Origin: Streptomyces sp. NBC_01264
GTDB lineage: Bacteria; Actinomycetota; Actinomycetes; Streptomycetales; Streptomycetaceae
Length of the DNA stretch: 64,000 nt
Direction of reading: 5' to 3'
Assembly (NCBI RefSeq): GCF_026340675.1
Contig: NZ_JAPEOX010000002.1
Location: 1,922,001 to 1,986,000, forward strand
In this document: piece by piece, positions 56,474-63,449 of the stretch
Layout of the letters: each line of letters starts with the position of its first letter
Numbering within the stretch: the first letter of the stretch is position 1
Notes under the pieces: generated by a model
Database searches by the model: none
Seen by the model: only the letters and a program-made list of their open reading frames with translations
Told to the model about the DNA's origin: nothing
Program-made: the position numbers and the translations under genes

Positions 56474-56965
56474 ATGGATCTGCCTCAGCTGCCCCAGTTG
56501 CTGCTGGTGGGGCTGGTGCTGGTGCTCGGATTGCTCGGGGTACTGGTCCCCGGCGTCCCCGGCACCCTCCTCGTCTGGGCCGGAATCGTGTGGTGGGCGC
56601 TGCACGAACGGTCGTCGGTGGCCTGGGGCCTGCTGGCGGGCGCGACGGCCCTGCTTCTGGTGGTGCAGGTGGTGAAGTGGCTGCTGCCCCCACGCCGGCT
56701 CCGGGGGGTCGGCGTGACCCGCCGGATGGTGGTGTACGCGGGCACGGGGGCGGTACTGGGCTTCGTGCTGCTCCCGGTCGTCGGCACGGCCCCGGGCTTC
56801 GTGGGCGGCATCTACCTCTGCGAGCGGCGCCGCCTGGGCACGCACGGGGAGGCGTGGGCCTCGGTACGGGCGGTGATGCGGGCGGTGGGGACGAGCGTGC
56901 TGGTGGAGCTGTTCGCGTGCCTGCTGGTGGTGGGTGCGTGGGTGGGCACGCTCGTGTGGGCGTAG
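56474..56965 (+). CDS. DUF456 membrane protein
   Basis: A 163-residue integral membrane protein with four hydrophobic segments: LPQLLLVGLVLVLGLLGVLV, GLLAGATALLLVVQVVKWLL, GAVLGFVLLPVVGTAPGFVGG and SVLVELFACLLVVGAWVGTL. The two glycine-rich GVLVPGVPGTLLVWAGI and VGTAPGFVGGIYL motifs are the DUF456 hallmark. The function is unknown. It starts 24 nt after the regulator. Confidence 0.88.
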   Translation: MDLPQLPQLLLVGLVLVLGLLGVLVPGVPGTLLVWAGIVWWALHERSSVAWGLLAGATALLLVVQVVKWLLPPRRLRGVGVTRRMVVYAGTGAVLGFVLLPVVGTAPGFVGGIYLCERRRLGTHGEAWASVRAVMRAVGTSVLVELFACLLVVGAWVGTLVWA

Positions 56966-57048
56966 TCCGCCGGCCGGGGCTTAAGGCTGAGCCCGGCTAG
57001 GTCCTCGGCCCGATGCGCCGCGCGGCCCCCGCTGGGATCGTCTCCCCC

Positions 57049-57435
57049 ATGACCGATATGGCGGAGTTCAAGGGTTTCAGCGAGGCCGAACTGGCATACC
57101 TGCGTACGCGGCCGCTGGGCCGGCTCGCGACGGTGGACCCGGCCGGGCAGCCCCAGGCCAACCCGGTGGGTTTCTTCCCGCAGGACGACGGGACGGTCCT
57201 GGTGGGCGGGCTGGCGATGGGCGGCACGAAGAAGTGGCGCAACCTCACCACGAACCCCCGGCTGTCCCTGGTGATCGACGACCTGGTCAGCACCCGCCCC
57301 TGGACGGTGCGCGGCATCGAGATCCGTGGCCGGGCCACGCTGGAGGTGGGCCCGCACGCCCTGGGCCCCCACTTCAGCCCGGAGGTCATCCGCATCCACC
57401 CGGAGCGCGTCCTGTCCTGGGGCCTGACGGGCTAG
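57049..57435 (+). CDS. PPOX-class pyridoxamine 5'-phosphate oxidase-like (F420- or FMN-dependent) oxidoreductase
   Basis: A 128-residue split-barrel protein. YLRTRPLGRLATVDPAGQPQANPVGFF and KKWRNLTTNPRLSLVIDDL are characteristic of the F420-dependent PPOX-class family in actinomycetes, and WTVRGIEIRGRATL supplies the last strand. The substrate is not known. The start is ATG 57049; ATG 57013 would add 12 residues without a ribosome-binding site. Confidence 0.87.
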   Translation: MTDMAEFKGFSEAELAYLRTRPLGRLATVDPAGQPQANPVGFFPQDDGTVLVGGLAMGGTKKWRNLTTNPRLSLVIDDLVSTRPWTVRGIEIRGRATLEVGPHALGPHFSPEVIRIHPERVLSWGLTG

Positions 57436-57564
57436 GCCGTCTCTTTCGGATCGTGCCGGTCAGGCGCGAAATGGCTGCATCGGGTCTGCCTCTTGACGCT
57501 CCGCTGACGCTTCATGGCCCTTCAGCCAAGTTCCTTTGAGCCAGGCCGAGTTACGGGGGAGCGC

Positions 57565-58233
57565 ATGACCGCGATGGGGAGCACCGGACCGCCGACATCA
57601 CCGCCACCGCCGACACCCCCGGGGGCCGCGCCACCGCCGCCGCCACCTCCACCGCCGCCGTCCGTACCGCCGTCCGAGCCCGCTCCGCAGCCGCTCGAAC
57701 CGTCCCAGAGGCCGGAGGAGTGGCACAAGCGACGCAAACTCGTCCTCAAGGTCAGCGGCCGCATGCTGTGGGTGGGCTCGATGGCCGTCCCCCTGCACAA
57801 CATCTCCTGGGTGGACGCCTTCCAACTCAAGCCCAACTGGGGCAAGGCCCTCGGAAACGCCCTGAAGTGGCTCTTCGGCGCGGCCGTTCTCCTCGTCGCG
57901 TTCGGCTATGCCGGCGGGGACCCCGAGAGCCTCGTGGAGAGCGGCGGCAACGCGGGGCCGCTCGTGCTGCTGGTCGTCGTCGTGCTCGTCGCCGTGGAGG
58001 CGCTCGGCACGGCCAAGCCGGTGCTGGCGGTCGAAACGGCCGGCGGCTCGCTCGTGGTGCTGACCCTGCCCAACATGGAGCAGCTGCGGCGGATCGCCGA
58101 GCACATCGTCTACGCGATCAACCACCCGGACGCCGAATTCGCGACGACCGTGTACCAGTACAACACCACGAACAACAACGGCCCCGTCGCCATCCTGAAC
58201 GGTGGCCGGGGGAACACGGGGTTCAACCGATGA
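57565..58233 (+). CDS. DUF6232 membrane protein with C-terminal Gly/Asn-rich motif
   Basis: A 222-residue protein. A polyproline N-terminal segment (residues about 10-50) precedes a small beta domain (RKLVLKVSGRMLWVGSMAVPLHNISWVDAF), two transmembrane helices (ALKWLFGAAVLLVAFGYAGG and AGPLVLLVVVVLVAVEALG) and a second strand-helix unit (PVLAVETAGGSLVVLTLPNMEQLRRIAEHIV). This plan matches DUF6232. The last 20 residues, NNNGPVAILNGGRGNTGFN plus R, are Asn/Gly-rich with alternating hydrophobics and recur at the start of the next gene. GGGGGAG precedes ATG 57565. The stop overlaps the next start (ATGA). Confidence 0.8.
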   Translation: MTAMGSTGPPTSPPPPTPPGAAPPPPPPPPPPSVPPSEPAPQPLEPSQRPEEWHKRRKLVLKVSGRMLWVGSMAVPLHNISWVDAFQLKPNWGKALGNALKWLFGAAVLLVAFGYAGGDPESLVESGGNAGPLVLLVVVVLVAVEALGTAKPVLAVETAGGSLVVLTLPNMEQLRRIAEHIVYAINHPDAEFATTVYQYNTTNNNGPVAILNGGRGNTGFNR

Positions 58234-58574
58234 GCGATACGACCAACAACTTCGGGCCCGTCGTCACCGTCAACGGCGGTCAGGGCAACGTCGGCATCAA
58301 CTACGGGACCGTGGGCGGGCCGGCCGGCCAGGACGCCGAACTCCGTGCCGCCGTCGAGGAACTCGTCCGCCTCCTCGGGGAGTTGCGCGGGCACCTCACC
58401 CCGGACCAGGACCGGACCGTCGAGGAGGTGCTGCCCGAACTCACCCCCGACCGCGAGGCGCTGCGCGAACGCGGCCTCGTCCTGGCCCGCGTGGCACAGA
58501 TCGCCGCCGCCGTCGGCCAGGTCGGCCAGCCCGCGGCGGAGGCACTGGGCCGACTGCTCGCCCTCACCGGCTAG
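58230..58574 (+). CDS. Small helical protein with N-terminal motif shared with the upstream membrane protein
   Basis: A 114-residue protein. Its N-terminus NNFGPVVTVNGGQGNVGIN matches the C-terminus of the DUF6232 protein. The remainder is helical, with a possible helix hairpin: AELRAAVEELVRLLGELRGHL, then EEVLPELTPDREALRERGLVLARVAQIA, then AEALGRLLALTG. I recognise no enzyme domain. Translation is coupled to the upstream gene by ATGA overlap, so the two proteins should be made together. It is followed by a strong terminator. Confidence 0.75.
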   Translation: MSDTTNNFGPVVTVNGGQGNVGINYGTVGGPAGQDAELRAAVEELVRLLGELRGHLTPDQDRTVEEVLPELTPDREALRERGLVLARVAQIAAAVGQVGQPAAEALGRLLALTG

Positions 58575-58591
58575 GCATCCCAGGCACCGTC

Positions 58592-58625
58592 GAGCGCCCA
58601 CGTCCGAAGCCGGATGTGGGCGCTC
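58592..58625 (+). terminator. Strong terminator after the DUF6232 gene pair
   Basis: A 15-bp stem with one G-U pair (GAGCGCCCACGTCCG against CGGATGTGGGCGCTC), a 4-nt AAGC loop and then TTCC, 18 nt after the stop codon. It closes the two-gene unit. Confidence 0.82.
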
Positions 58626-58709
58626 TTCCATGTCCCGACGATCGGATGATCCGGAGGAAACGCCCTGGCTACCCATGAGTTCGCGACTCCTGGAGCAATC
58701 CTCTTGCGC

Positions 58710-58733
58710 AATGGTCAAGAAACGTTGACCATT
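58710..58733. promoter_or_regulatory. Inverted-repeat operator overlapping the ArsR-type start region
   Basis: A perfect 9-bp inverted repeat, AATGGTCAA - GAAACG - TTGACCATT, ends 6 nt before ATG 58740. This spacing and position suit autorepression by the encoded ArsR-type protein and would cover the promoter or ribosome entry region. TTGACC also resembles a -35 element. Confidence 0.75.
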
Positions 58734-58739
58734 ACGACC

Positions 58740-59282
58740 ATGCCTACCGATGAGCCTCCCGAGGCGTTTCACGTCACCACCGACGAGCAGCTGCGCGCCG
58801 TCTCCAATCTCACCCGCCACCGGATCATGGCCGTGCTCCGCTTCGAGCCGGCGACGATCACCCAGATCGCCGCGCGGGTGGGCCTGGCGAAGGGGAGTTC
58901 CAGCTATCACGTGCGGCTGCTGGAGCGGGCCGGGCTGGTGAAGGTGGTGCGGACCCGGAAGGTCCGGGGGGTCAACGAGCGGTACTACGCGCTGGCCGCC
59001 CGGTCGATCGTGCTGCCGGACCCGGGCGAGGGCGGCCCGGATCTGCTGATGCGGCACGCGGTGGCGGACCTGGAAGAGGCGCCGTCGGACGGCGAGCGGC
59101 ACGTGGGGATGATGCATCTGCGGCTCACCGACGAACAGTTCGCGGAGCTGGGGGCACGCCTGGAGGCATTGGCCTACGAGTACCGGGAGTTGTCCGATCC
59201 GGCCCTGCCGGACGCGTCGCTCGTCTTCGCACTGTTCCACCCGGCACGTCGCGACCAGAGCACCGAGGGAGACTCCAAGTGA
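58740..59282 (+). CDS. ArsR-like winged-helix regulator
   Basis: A 180-residue regulator. The winged helix LTRHRIMAVLRFEPATITQIAARVGLAKGSSSYHVRLLERAGL lies near residues 20-62, with VVRTRKVRGVNERYYAL as the wing. The C-terminal 110 residues are helical, with an acidic segment, and are not the metal-binding form (no CxxC). It likely controls the following MFS gene: stop and start overlap as GTGA. ATG 58740 is chosen because a perfect operator-like inverted repeat lies immediately upstream. Confidence 0.87.
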   Translation: MPTDEPPEAFHVTTDEQLRAVSNLTRHRIMAVLRFEPATITQIAARVGLAKGSSSYHVRLLERAGLVKVVRTRKVRGVNERYYALAARSIVLPDPGEGGPDLLMRHAVADLEEAPSDGERHVGMMHLRLTDEQFAELGARLEALAYEYRELSDPALPDASLVFALFHPARRDQSTEGDSK

Positions 59283-60502
59283 GCACTGACATACGGAAGT
59301 TCCCGACCGGGTTCGGGCGACTGTGGACCGCGCAGACGGTGTCCTCGCTCGGCGACGGGGTGACGCATGCCGCGCTGCCGCTGATCGCGCTGACGCTGAC
59401 GCGGGATCCGATGGCGCTCGCCGTCGTCACCGCCGCCGGCACCCTGCCGTGGCTCCTCTTCGGCCTGCTCGGCGGTGCGTTGGTGGACCGCTGGGACCGC
59501 CGGAGCACGATGTGGATCGCGGACGCGGCGCGTGCGGTGCTGCTCGCGGTACCGGTGGCGGCCGCCGCGCTCGACGTACTGAGCATTCCGCTGCTCGGGG
59601 CCGTCGCCTTCCTGCTCGGCCTCGGCGGACTCTTCCGCGACACCGCCGCCACGGCCTATCTGCCGGACCTGCTCGGCCGCGAACCCTCGCTCCTGGAGCG
59701 CGCCAACTCCCGCCTGCGCGGCGCCCAGACCGCCGCCTCCGGCTTCGCCGGGCCGCCCGCGGGCAGCGCCCTGCTCGTACGGTCGCTGCCCCGCATGCCG
59801 CGTCCCGTACCGCAGGCCCGTGAGTCGCTGCTGCGGCAGGCGCGGGCCGGGGCCTCGTACGTCTTCCGGGACCGGCTGCTGCTCGGGCTCGCGCTCCGCC
59901 CGGCGGTCGGGAACATCGCCTTCATCGCCGTGGAGACCGTGCTCGCCCTCTTCGCGCACGACCGTCTCGGCATCGGCGCCTTCGGCTTCGGCCTGCTCCT
60001 CACCGCGGAGGCCACCGGTGGCCTGCTCGGCGCGGGCATCGCCTCCTTCCTGGGCCGGCGCCTGGGCACCGGCACCGCGCTGACCTGCACGGCCGCGGTC
60101 GAGGGGCTGGCCGTCCTGGGACTCGCCACCTCCGGGAACCCGTACGTGGCCGGCCTCGCGCTCGCCGTCTGCGGGGCGGGCATGGGCGCCACGATGGTGC
60201 TCGCGCCCTCCCTGCGGCAGTCGATCGTCCCCGCCCACCTGATGGGCCGGGTCGCCTCCACCTCCCGCATGCTCGCCATGTGCGCGGCCCCGTTCGGCGC
60301 CTTCCTCGGCGGCTGGCTGGCCACCGCGTACGACGTGCGCACCCCGCTCTACGCCGCCTCCGGCCTGCTCCTCGCCATGACCGCCATCACGGCGAACATG
60401 ACCAGCAACCGCCGGGTCGAGGCGGCCCTGCGCGCGGCCGCCGCGACCGGCACGCCGGATCACCAGGACTCCGAGGATCAGAGCAAGGCGGTCCACGGGT
60501 AG
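59279..60502 (+). CDS. MFS transporter, possibly lacking one membrane segment
   Basis: A 407-residue major facilitator. It begins MSTDIRKFPTGFGRLWTAQTVSSLGDGVTH and has the A-motif-like GGALVDRWDRRSTM (about residues 65-78). Hydrophobic segments recur to the C-terminus. At GFAGPPAGSALLVRSLPRMP (about 160-178) the family usually has a further stretch of about 25 residues with a membrane helix between GPPxG and the SALLxxLP motif. Here the two appear joined, so an in-frame loss is suspected. It is coupled to the ArsR gene, whose ligand may be its substrate. Confidence 0.85.
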   Translation: MSTDIRKFPTGFGRLWTAQTVSSLGDGVTHAALPLIALTLTRDPMALAVVTAAGTLPWLLFGLLGGALVDRWDRRSTMWIADAARAVLLAVPVAAAALDVLSIPLLGAVAFLLGLGGLFRDTAATAYLPDLLGREPSLLERANSRLRGAQTAASGFAGPPAGSALLVRSLPRMPRPVPQARESLLRQARAGASYVFRDRLLLGLALRPAVGNIAFIAVETVLALFAHDRLGIGAFGFGLLLTAEATGGLLGAGIASFLGRRLGTGTALTCTAAVEGLAVLGLATSGNPYVAGLALAVCGAGMGATMVLAPSLRQSIVPAHLMGRVASTSRMLAMCAAPFGAFLGGWLATAYDVRTPLYAASGLLLAMTAITANMTSNRRVEAALRAAAATGTPDHQDSEDQSKAVHG

Positions 60503-60514
60503 TCCCGTGGTCCC

Positions 60515-60541
60515 GTACCCCGCCGGTAGGCAGCGGGGTAC
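60515..60541. terminator. Bidirectional hairpin between MFS and rsgA genes
   Basis: A perfect 9-bp stem GTACCCCGC / GCGGGGTAC with a 9-nt loop, in the gap between two convergent genes. Confidence 0.6.
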
Positions 60542-60605
60542 GGGGTACGGCACCGGGTCCCGGGGCAGGTGCATCCGGGGGGCGGGCCCCCGGAGGCGGT
60601 GGCCG

Positions 60606-61724
60606 TCAGGCCCGGCCCGTGCGCTTCGCGGAGTAGTTCGCGCGGCCCTCCGCCGAGCGGAGCCTCCAGTCGCGCCTGATCTCCGCCCGGAGCCGCGCAT
60701 CCGTCTTCGCGACGATCCGCTGGTTCTCCCGCAGCAGCTTGCGGTAGCTCTCCAGCCGGCGCTCCGCCAGCTCCCCGGAGGCCAGCGCGGCCTGTACCCC
60801 GCACCCCGGCTCCGCCTCGTGCGAGCAGTCGTGGAAGCGGCACCGCTCCGCGAAGTCCTCGATCTCCGAGAAGACCTGGCCGACGCCCGCCTCCGCGTCG
60901 AAGAGCCCGACGCCCCGCAGTCCGGGGGTGTCGATCAGTACGCCGCCGCCCGGCAGTGCGAGCAGGTTGCGCGTCGTGGTGGTGTGGCGGCCCTTGCCGT
61001 CGACGTCGCGAGCCGCCTGGACCTCCATCACCTCCTCGCCGAGCAGGGTGTTGGCCAGCGTGGACTTGCCCGCGCCGGAGATCCCGAGGAGCACGCTCGT
61101 ACCGCCCCCGACCACCGCGGCGAGCACGTCCGTGCCCTCCCCGGTCACCGAGGACACCGTGAGGACCGTGACCCCGGGGGCCGTGGCCTCCACGTCCTCG
61201 ACGAGGTGCGCGAGGGTGGCCGGGTCCGGGACCAGATCCGCCTTGGTCAGGACCACGAGGGGCTGCGCCCCCGACTCCCAGGCGAGCGCGAGGAACCGCT
61301 CGATGCGGCCGAGGTCCAGTTCGACCGCGAGGGACACCGCGATGATCGCGTGATCGACGTTCGCGGCGAGGATCTGTCCCTCGGACCGCTGGGAGGAGGT
61401 GGACCGTACGAAGGCGGTCCGGCGCGGCAGGTACGCCTTCACGTACCGCGGAGTGCCGTGCGCCTCCACGACCGCCCAGTCGCCGGTGCAGATGACCCGG
61501 AGCGGGTCGTGCGGGGTGACGAAGGCGGTGTCGGCGCGGACGATGCCGTCCGCCGTCATGACGTCGCACTGACCGCGGTCGACCCGTACGACCCGGCCGG
61601 GCAGGAGGCCCTGGTCCGCGTACGGGGCGAACTCGGCCGCCCACGCGTCGTCCCAGCCGAAGGGGGCGAGGGGGTGGGCGTCGGCGTGCGAGAGAGAAGC
61701 CTGCGGGAAAGAAGAGAAAGACAA
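60606..61724 (-). CDS. rsgA: Ribosome small-subunit-dependent GTPase A
   Basis: A 372-residue circularly permuted GTPase acting in late 30S maturation. An N-terminal OB-fold (GRVVRVDRGQCDVMT) is followed by the permuted order of G motifs: TKAD (G4), SSVTGEG (G5), GISGAGKSTL (G1), TTTT (G2) and DTPGLRG (G3). The zinc site is CRFHDCSHEAEPGC. The start is TTG 61724, with GAAGGG 8 nt upstream; that site lies in a small hairpin AAGGG-TTT-CCCTT that includes the start region. A 24-codon open frame with a strong ribosome-binding site precedes it. Confidence 0.93.
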   Translation of the reverse strand: MSFSSFPQASLSHADAHPLAPFGWDDAWAAEFAPYADQGLLPGRVVRVDRGQCDVMTADGIVRADTAFVTPHDPLRVICTGDWAVVEAHGTPRYVKAYLPRRTAFVRSTSSQRSEGQILAANVDHAIIAVSLAVELDLGRIERFLALAWESGAQPLVVLTKADLVPDPATLAHLVEDVEATAPGVTVLTVSSVTGEGTDVLAAVVGGGTSVLLGISGAGKSTLANTLLGEEVMEVQAARDVDGKGRHTTTTRNLLALPGGGVLIDTPGLRGVGLFDAEAGVGQVFSEIEDFAERCRFHDCSHEAEPGCGVQAALASGELAERRLESYRKLLRENQRIVAKTDARLRAEIRRDWRLRSAEGRANYSAKRTGRA

Positions 61725-61789
61725 GGGAAACCCTTCACAGGGTGGCCCCGGCGGTGCGCGCCGCTACCGGGCGCGAAAGAGGTGAGAGG

Positions 61790-61864
61790 TCAGCCGGAGA
61801 CCACAGAAGTGACATTGATGGTCTTCTGAGTGCGGGCAACGCCCTGCGCCATGACAGTCATCAA
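61790..61864 (-). CDS. Possible 24-residue leader peptide upstream of rsgA
   Basis: A short frame: TTG 61864, then ATG 61861, ending TGA 61790. It encodes MTVMAQGVARTQKTINVTS followed by VVSG. A consensus ribosome-binding site GGAGGTGAG (61877-61869) lies 4-8 nt upstream of TTG. The gap to the rsgA start is 65 nt. The strong Shine-Dalgarno contrasts with the weak one of rsgA, which suggests a regulatory upstream peptide or a real small protein. It could also be chance in GC-rich DNA, but GGAGGTGA is rare here. Confidence 0.45.
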   Translation of the reverse strand: MMTVMAQGVARTQKTINVTSVVSG

Positions 61865-62068
61865 TGAACTCACCTCCGGGTCCGCATACGTACTGACGAG
61901 CGCTCCCGCGGCGATCGGCGGGAACGGCCCCACCGTAACAAGCCCTCTCATTCCCGCGCCACTCCTTTTACGGGGCGCCGTCCGCGCGAGCGACCCTGGG
62001 CCTTACCGTCGGTCAGGGCCAGCCATAAAACCTGTCGTCAAGTGGGGTGAGGGACTAAGCTGTTCGTC

Positions 62069-62941
62069 ATGGAGAACAGTGGAACCGTAGATTCTGAGAC
62101 GCTTTACGAGACACGAACGCCCCTTGTCGCGTCGCAGAATGCGTCGAATATCGAGACGGCTCCCGACACCCGGAAGCGGATCCTGCGGGTGTCCCTGGAG
62201 CTGTTCGCAGTCCACGGCTTCCACGAGACCTCGCTGCGGGAGATCGCCGAACGGGTGGGCGTCTCCAAGCCCGCGGTGCTGTACCACTTCCCCGGCAAGG
62301 CCGACATCCTCGGCGCCCTGGTGGAGCCGATGCTCCGCGATCTGTCGACCGCCCTGACCCGCGCCGCCGCGTCGGCGGCTCCCGGTGGATCCGGCCCGGC
62401 GGGCGGCTCGGGTCCCGGTCCCGAGCGGGCGCGGTGGGCCGCCGTCGAGGGGGTCCTCGACGTCTGGCTGGAGCACCGCCACCTGCTCCGGCTGAACCTT
62501 CAGGACATGGCTCTGGCCACCCCCGGACCGGCCTTCGCCCGCCTGCGCGACGCCATGCTCCGGGCGAACTCCCTGGTCGCGGGGGCGGACCCCGGTTTCA
62601 CGGAGCGGGTGCGGGCCGCCCAGGCCGTCGCCATGCTCTCCGACCCGGTGGTGCTCTTCGCCGACGCCCCCGTCCCCGCGCTGCGCGAGGCCGTGCTGGA
62701 CGGCGTACGGCGCCTGCTGGACGGTCCCGCCGAGCCGGCTCCGCCGGCCGCACGGCCCGAACCGGGGGGCCGGCGCGGGCGGCCCGCCGCGATGAGCCCG
62801 GCCATGATCGAGGCGGCCCGCCGGATGCACGCCGCGGGCAGCGGGGCCACCGCGATCGCCGCCACCCTGGGCGTCTCCCGCGCCACGGTCTACCGGCACC
62901 TGCCCCAGGACGACGACTCCGCCACCACGGGCGCCGGCTGA
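62069..62941 (+). CDS. TetR family regulator with an additional C-terminal recombinase-type HTH
   Basis: A 290-residue regulator with two DNA-binding regions. The TetR HTH (LREIAERVGVSKPAVLYHFPGKADIL) lies near residues 52-78. The helical ligand domain is interrupted by a Gly/Pro/Ser-rich loop (about 108-130). At about residues 232-278 is a second HTH: GRPAAMSPAMIEAARRMHAA then AIAATLGVSRATVYRHL, which resembles the C-terminal DNA-binding part of Hin-type serine recombinases. No recombinase catalytic domain is present. The fusion is unusual for a TetR protein; its targets are unknown. Leader: TAAGCT before ATG 62069 may be a -10. Confidence 0.85.
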   Translation: MENSGTVDSETLYETRTPLVASQNASNIETAPDTRKRILRVSLELFAVHGFHETSLREIAERVGVSKPAVLYHFPGKADILGALVEPMLRDLSTALTRAAASAAPGGSGPAGGSGPGPERARWAAVEGVLDVWLEHRHLLRLNLQDMALATPGPAFARLRDAMLRANSLVAGADPGFTERVRAAQAVAMLSDPVVLFADAPVPALREAVLDGVRRLLDGPAEPAPPAARPEPGGRRGRPAAMSPAMIEAARRMHAAGSGATAIAATLGVSRATVYRHLPQDDDSATTGAG

Positions 62942-63029
62942 GCGACTCCGGCCGACCCGCACCGCCTGACCGGCTGCGGCGTCCGATTCGTTCAAGACCG
63001 CCGGGCCCCGGCGCCCCTAGCCTGACGCC

Positions 63030-63449
63030 ATGACTCCTCGAACGACTCCCCGACTCGACATGATCGGCATCGTCGTCTCCGACATGGCCGCATCGCTCGC
63101 CTTCTACCGCCGCCTCGGCATGGACATCCCCGCCGGAGCGGACTCCCAGCCGCACGTCGAGGCCGCCCTGCCGGGCGGGCTGCGGATCGGCTGGGACACG
63201 GAGGAGGTCATCCGCTCCTTCGACCCGTCCTGGACCCGGCCCGCGAGCGACGGCCGGGTCGGGCTCGCCTTCGTGTGCGGCTCCCCCGCCGAGGTGGACG
63301 CGCTGTACGCCGAGCTGACGGAGGCAGGGCACACGGGCCACCTGAAGCCCTGGGACGCCTTCTGGGGGCAGCGCTACGCCGTCGTCCTGGACCCGGACGG
63401 CTCCGGGGTCTCCCTCTTCGCCGCCTCCGAAGGGGCCGCCCCGGCCTGA
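63030..63449 (+). CDS. VOC family (glyoxalase-like) protein
   Basis: A 139-residue single-domain VOC protein: MIGIVVSDMAASLAFYRRLGMDIP, then GLAFVCGSPAEVDALYAELTEAGHTGHLKPWDA, then WGQRYAVVLDPDGSGVSLFAA. It resembles the bleomycin-resistance/extradiol superfamily; the substrate is not known. Its 3' end overlaps the convergent AraC-type gene by 76 nt. Confidence 0.86.
   Translation: MTPRTTPRLDMIGIVVSDMAASLAFYRRLGMDIPAGADSQPHVEAALPGGLRIGWDTEEVIRSFDPSWTRPASDGRVGLAFVCGSPAEVDALYAELTEAGHTGHLKPWDAFWGQRYAVVLDPDGSGVSLFAASEGAAPA

Noticed and set aside
61830..62090. Plus-strand 86-codon frame between rsgA and the TetR gene
   Set aside because: No ribosome-binding site, runs through the TetR start and is antisense to the better-supported small upstream ORF.
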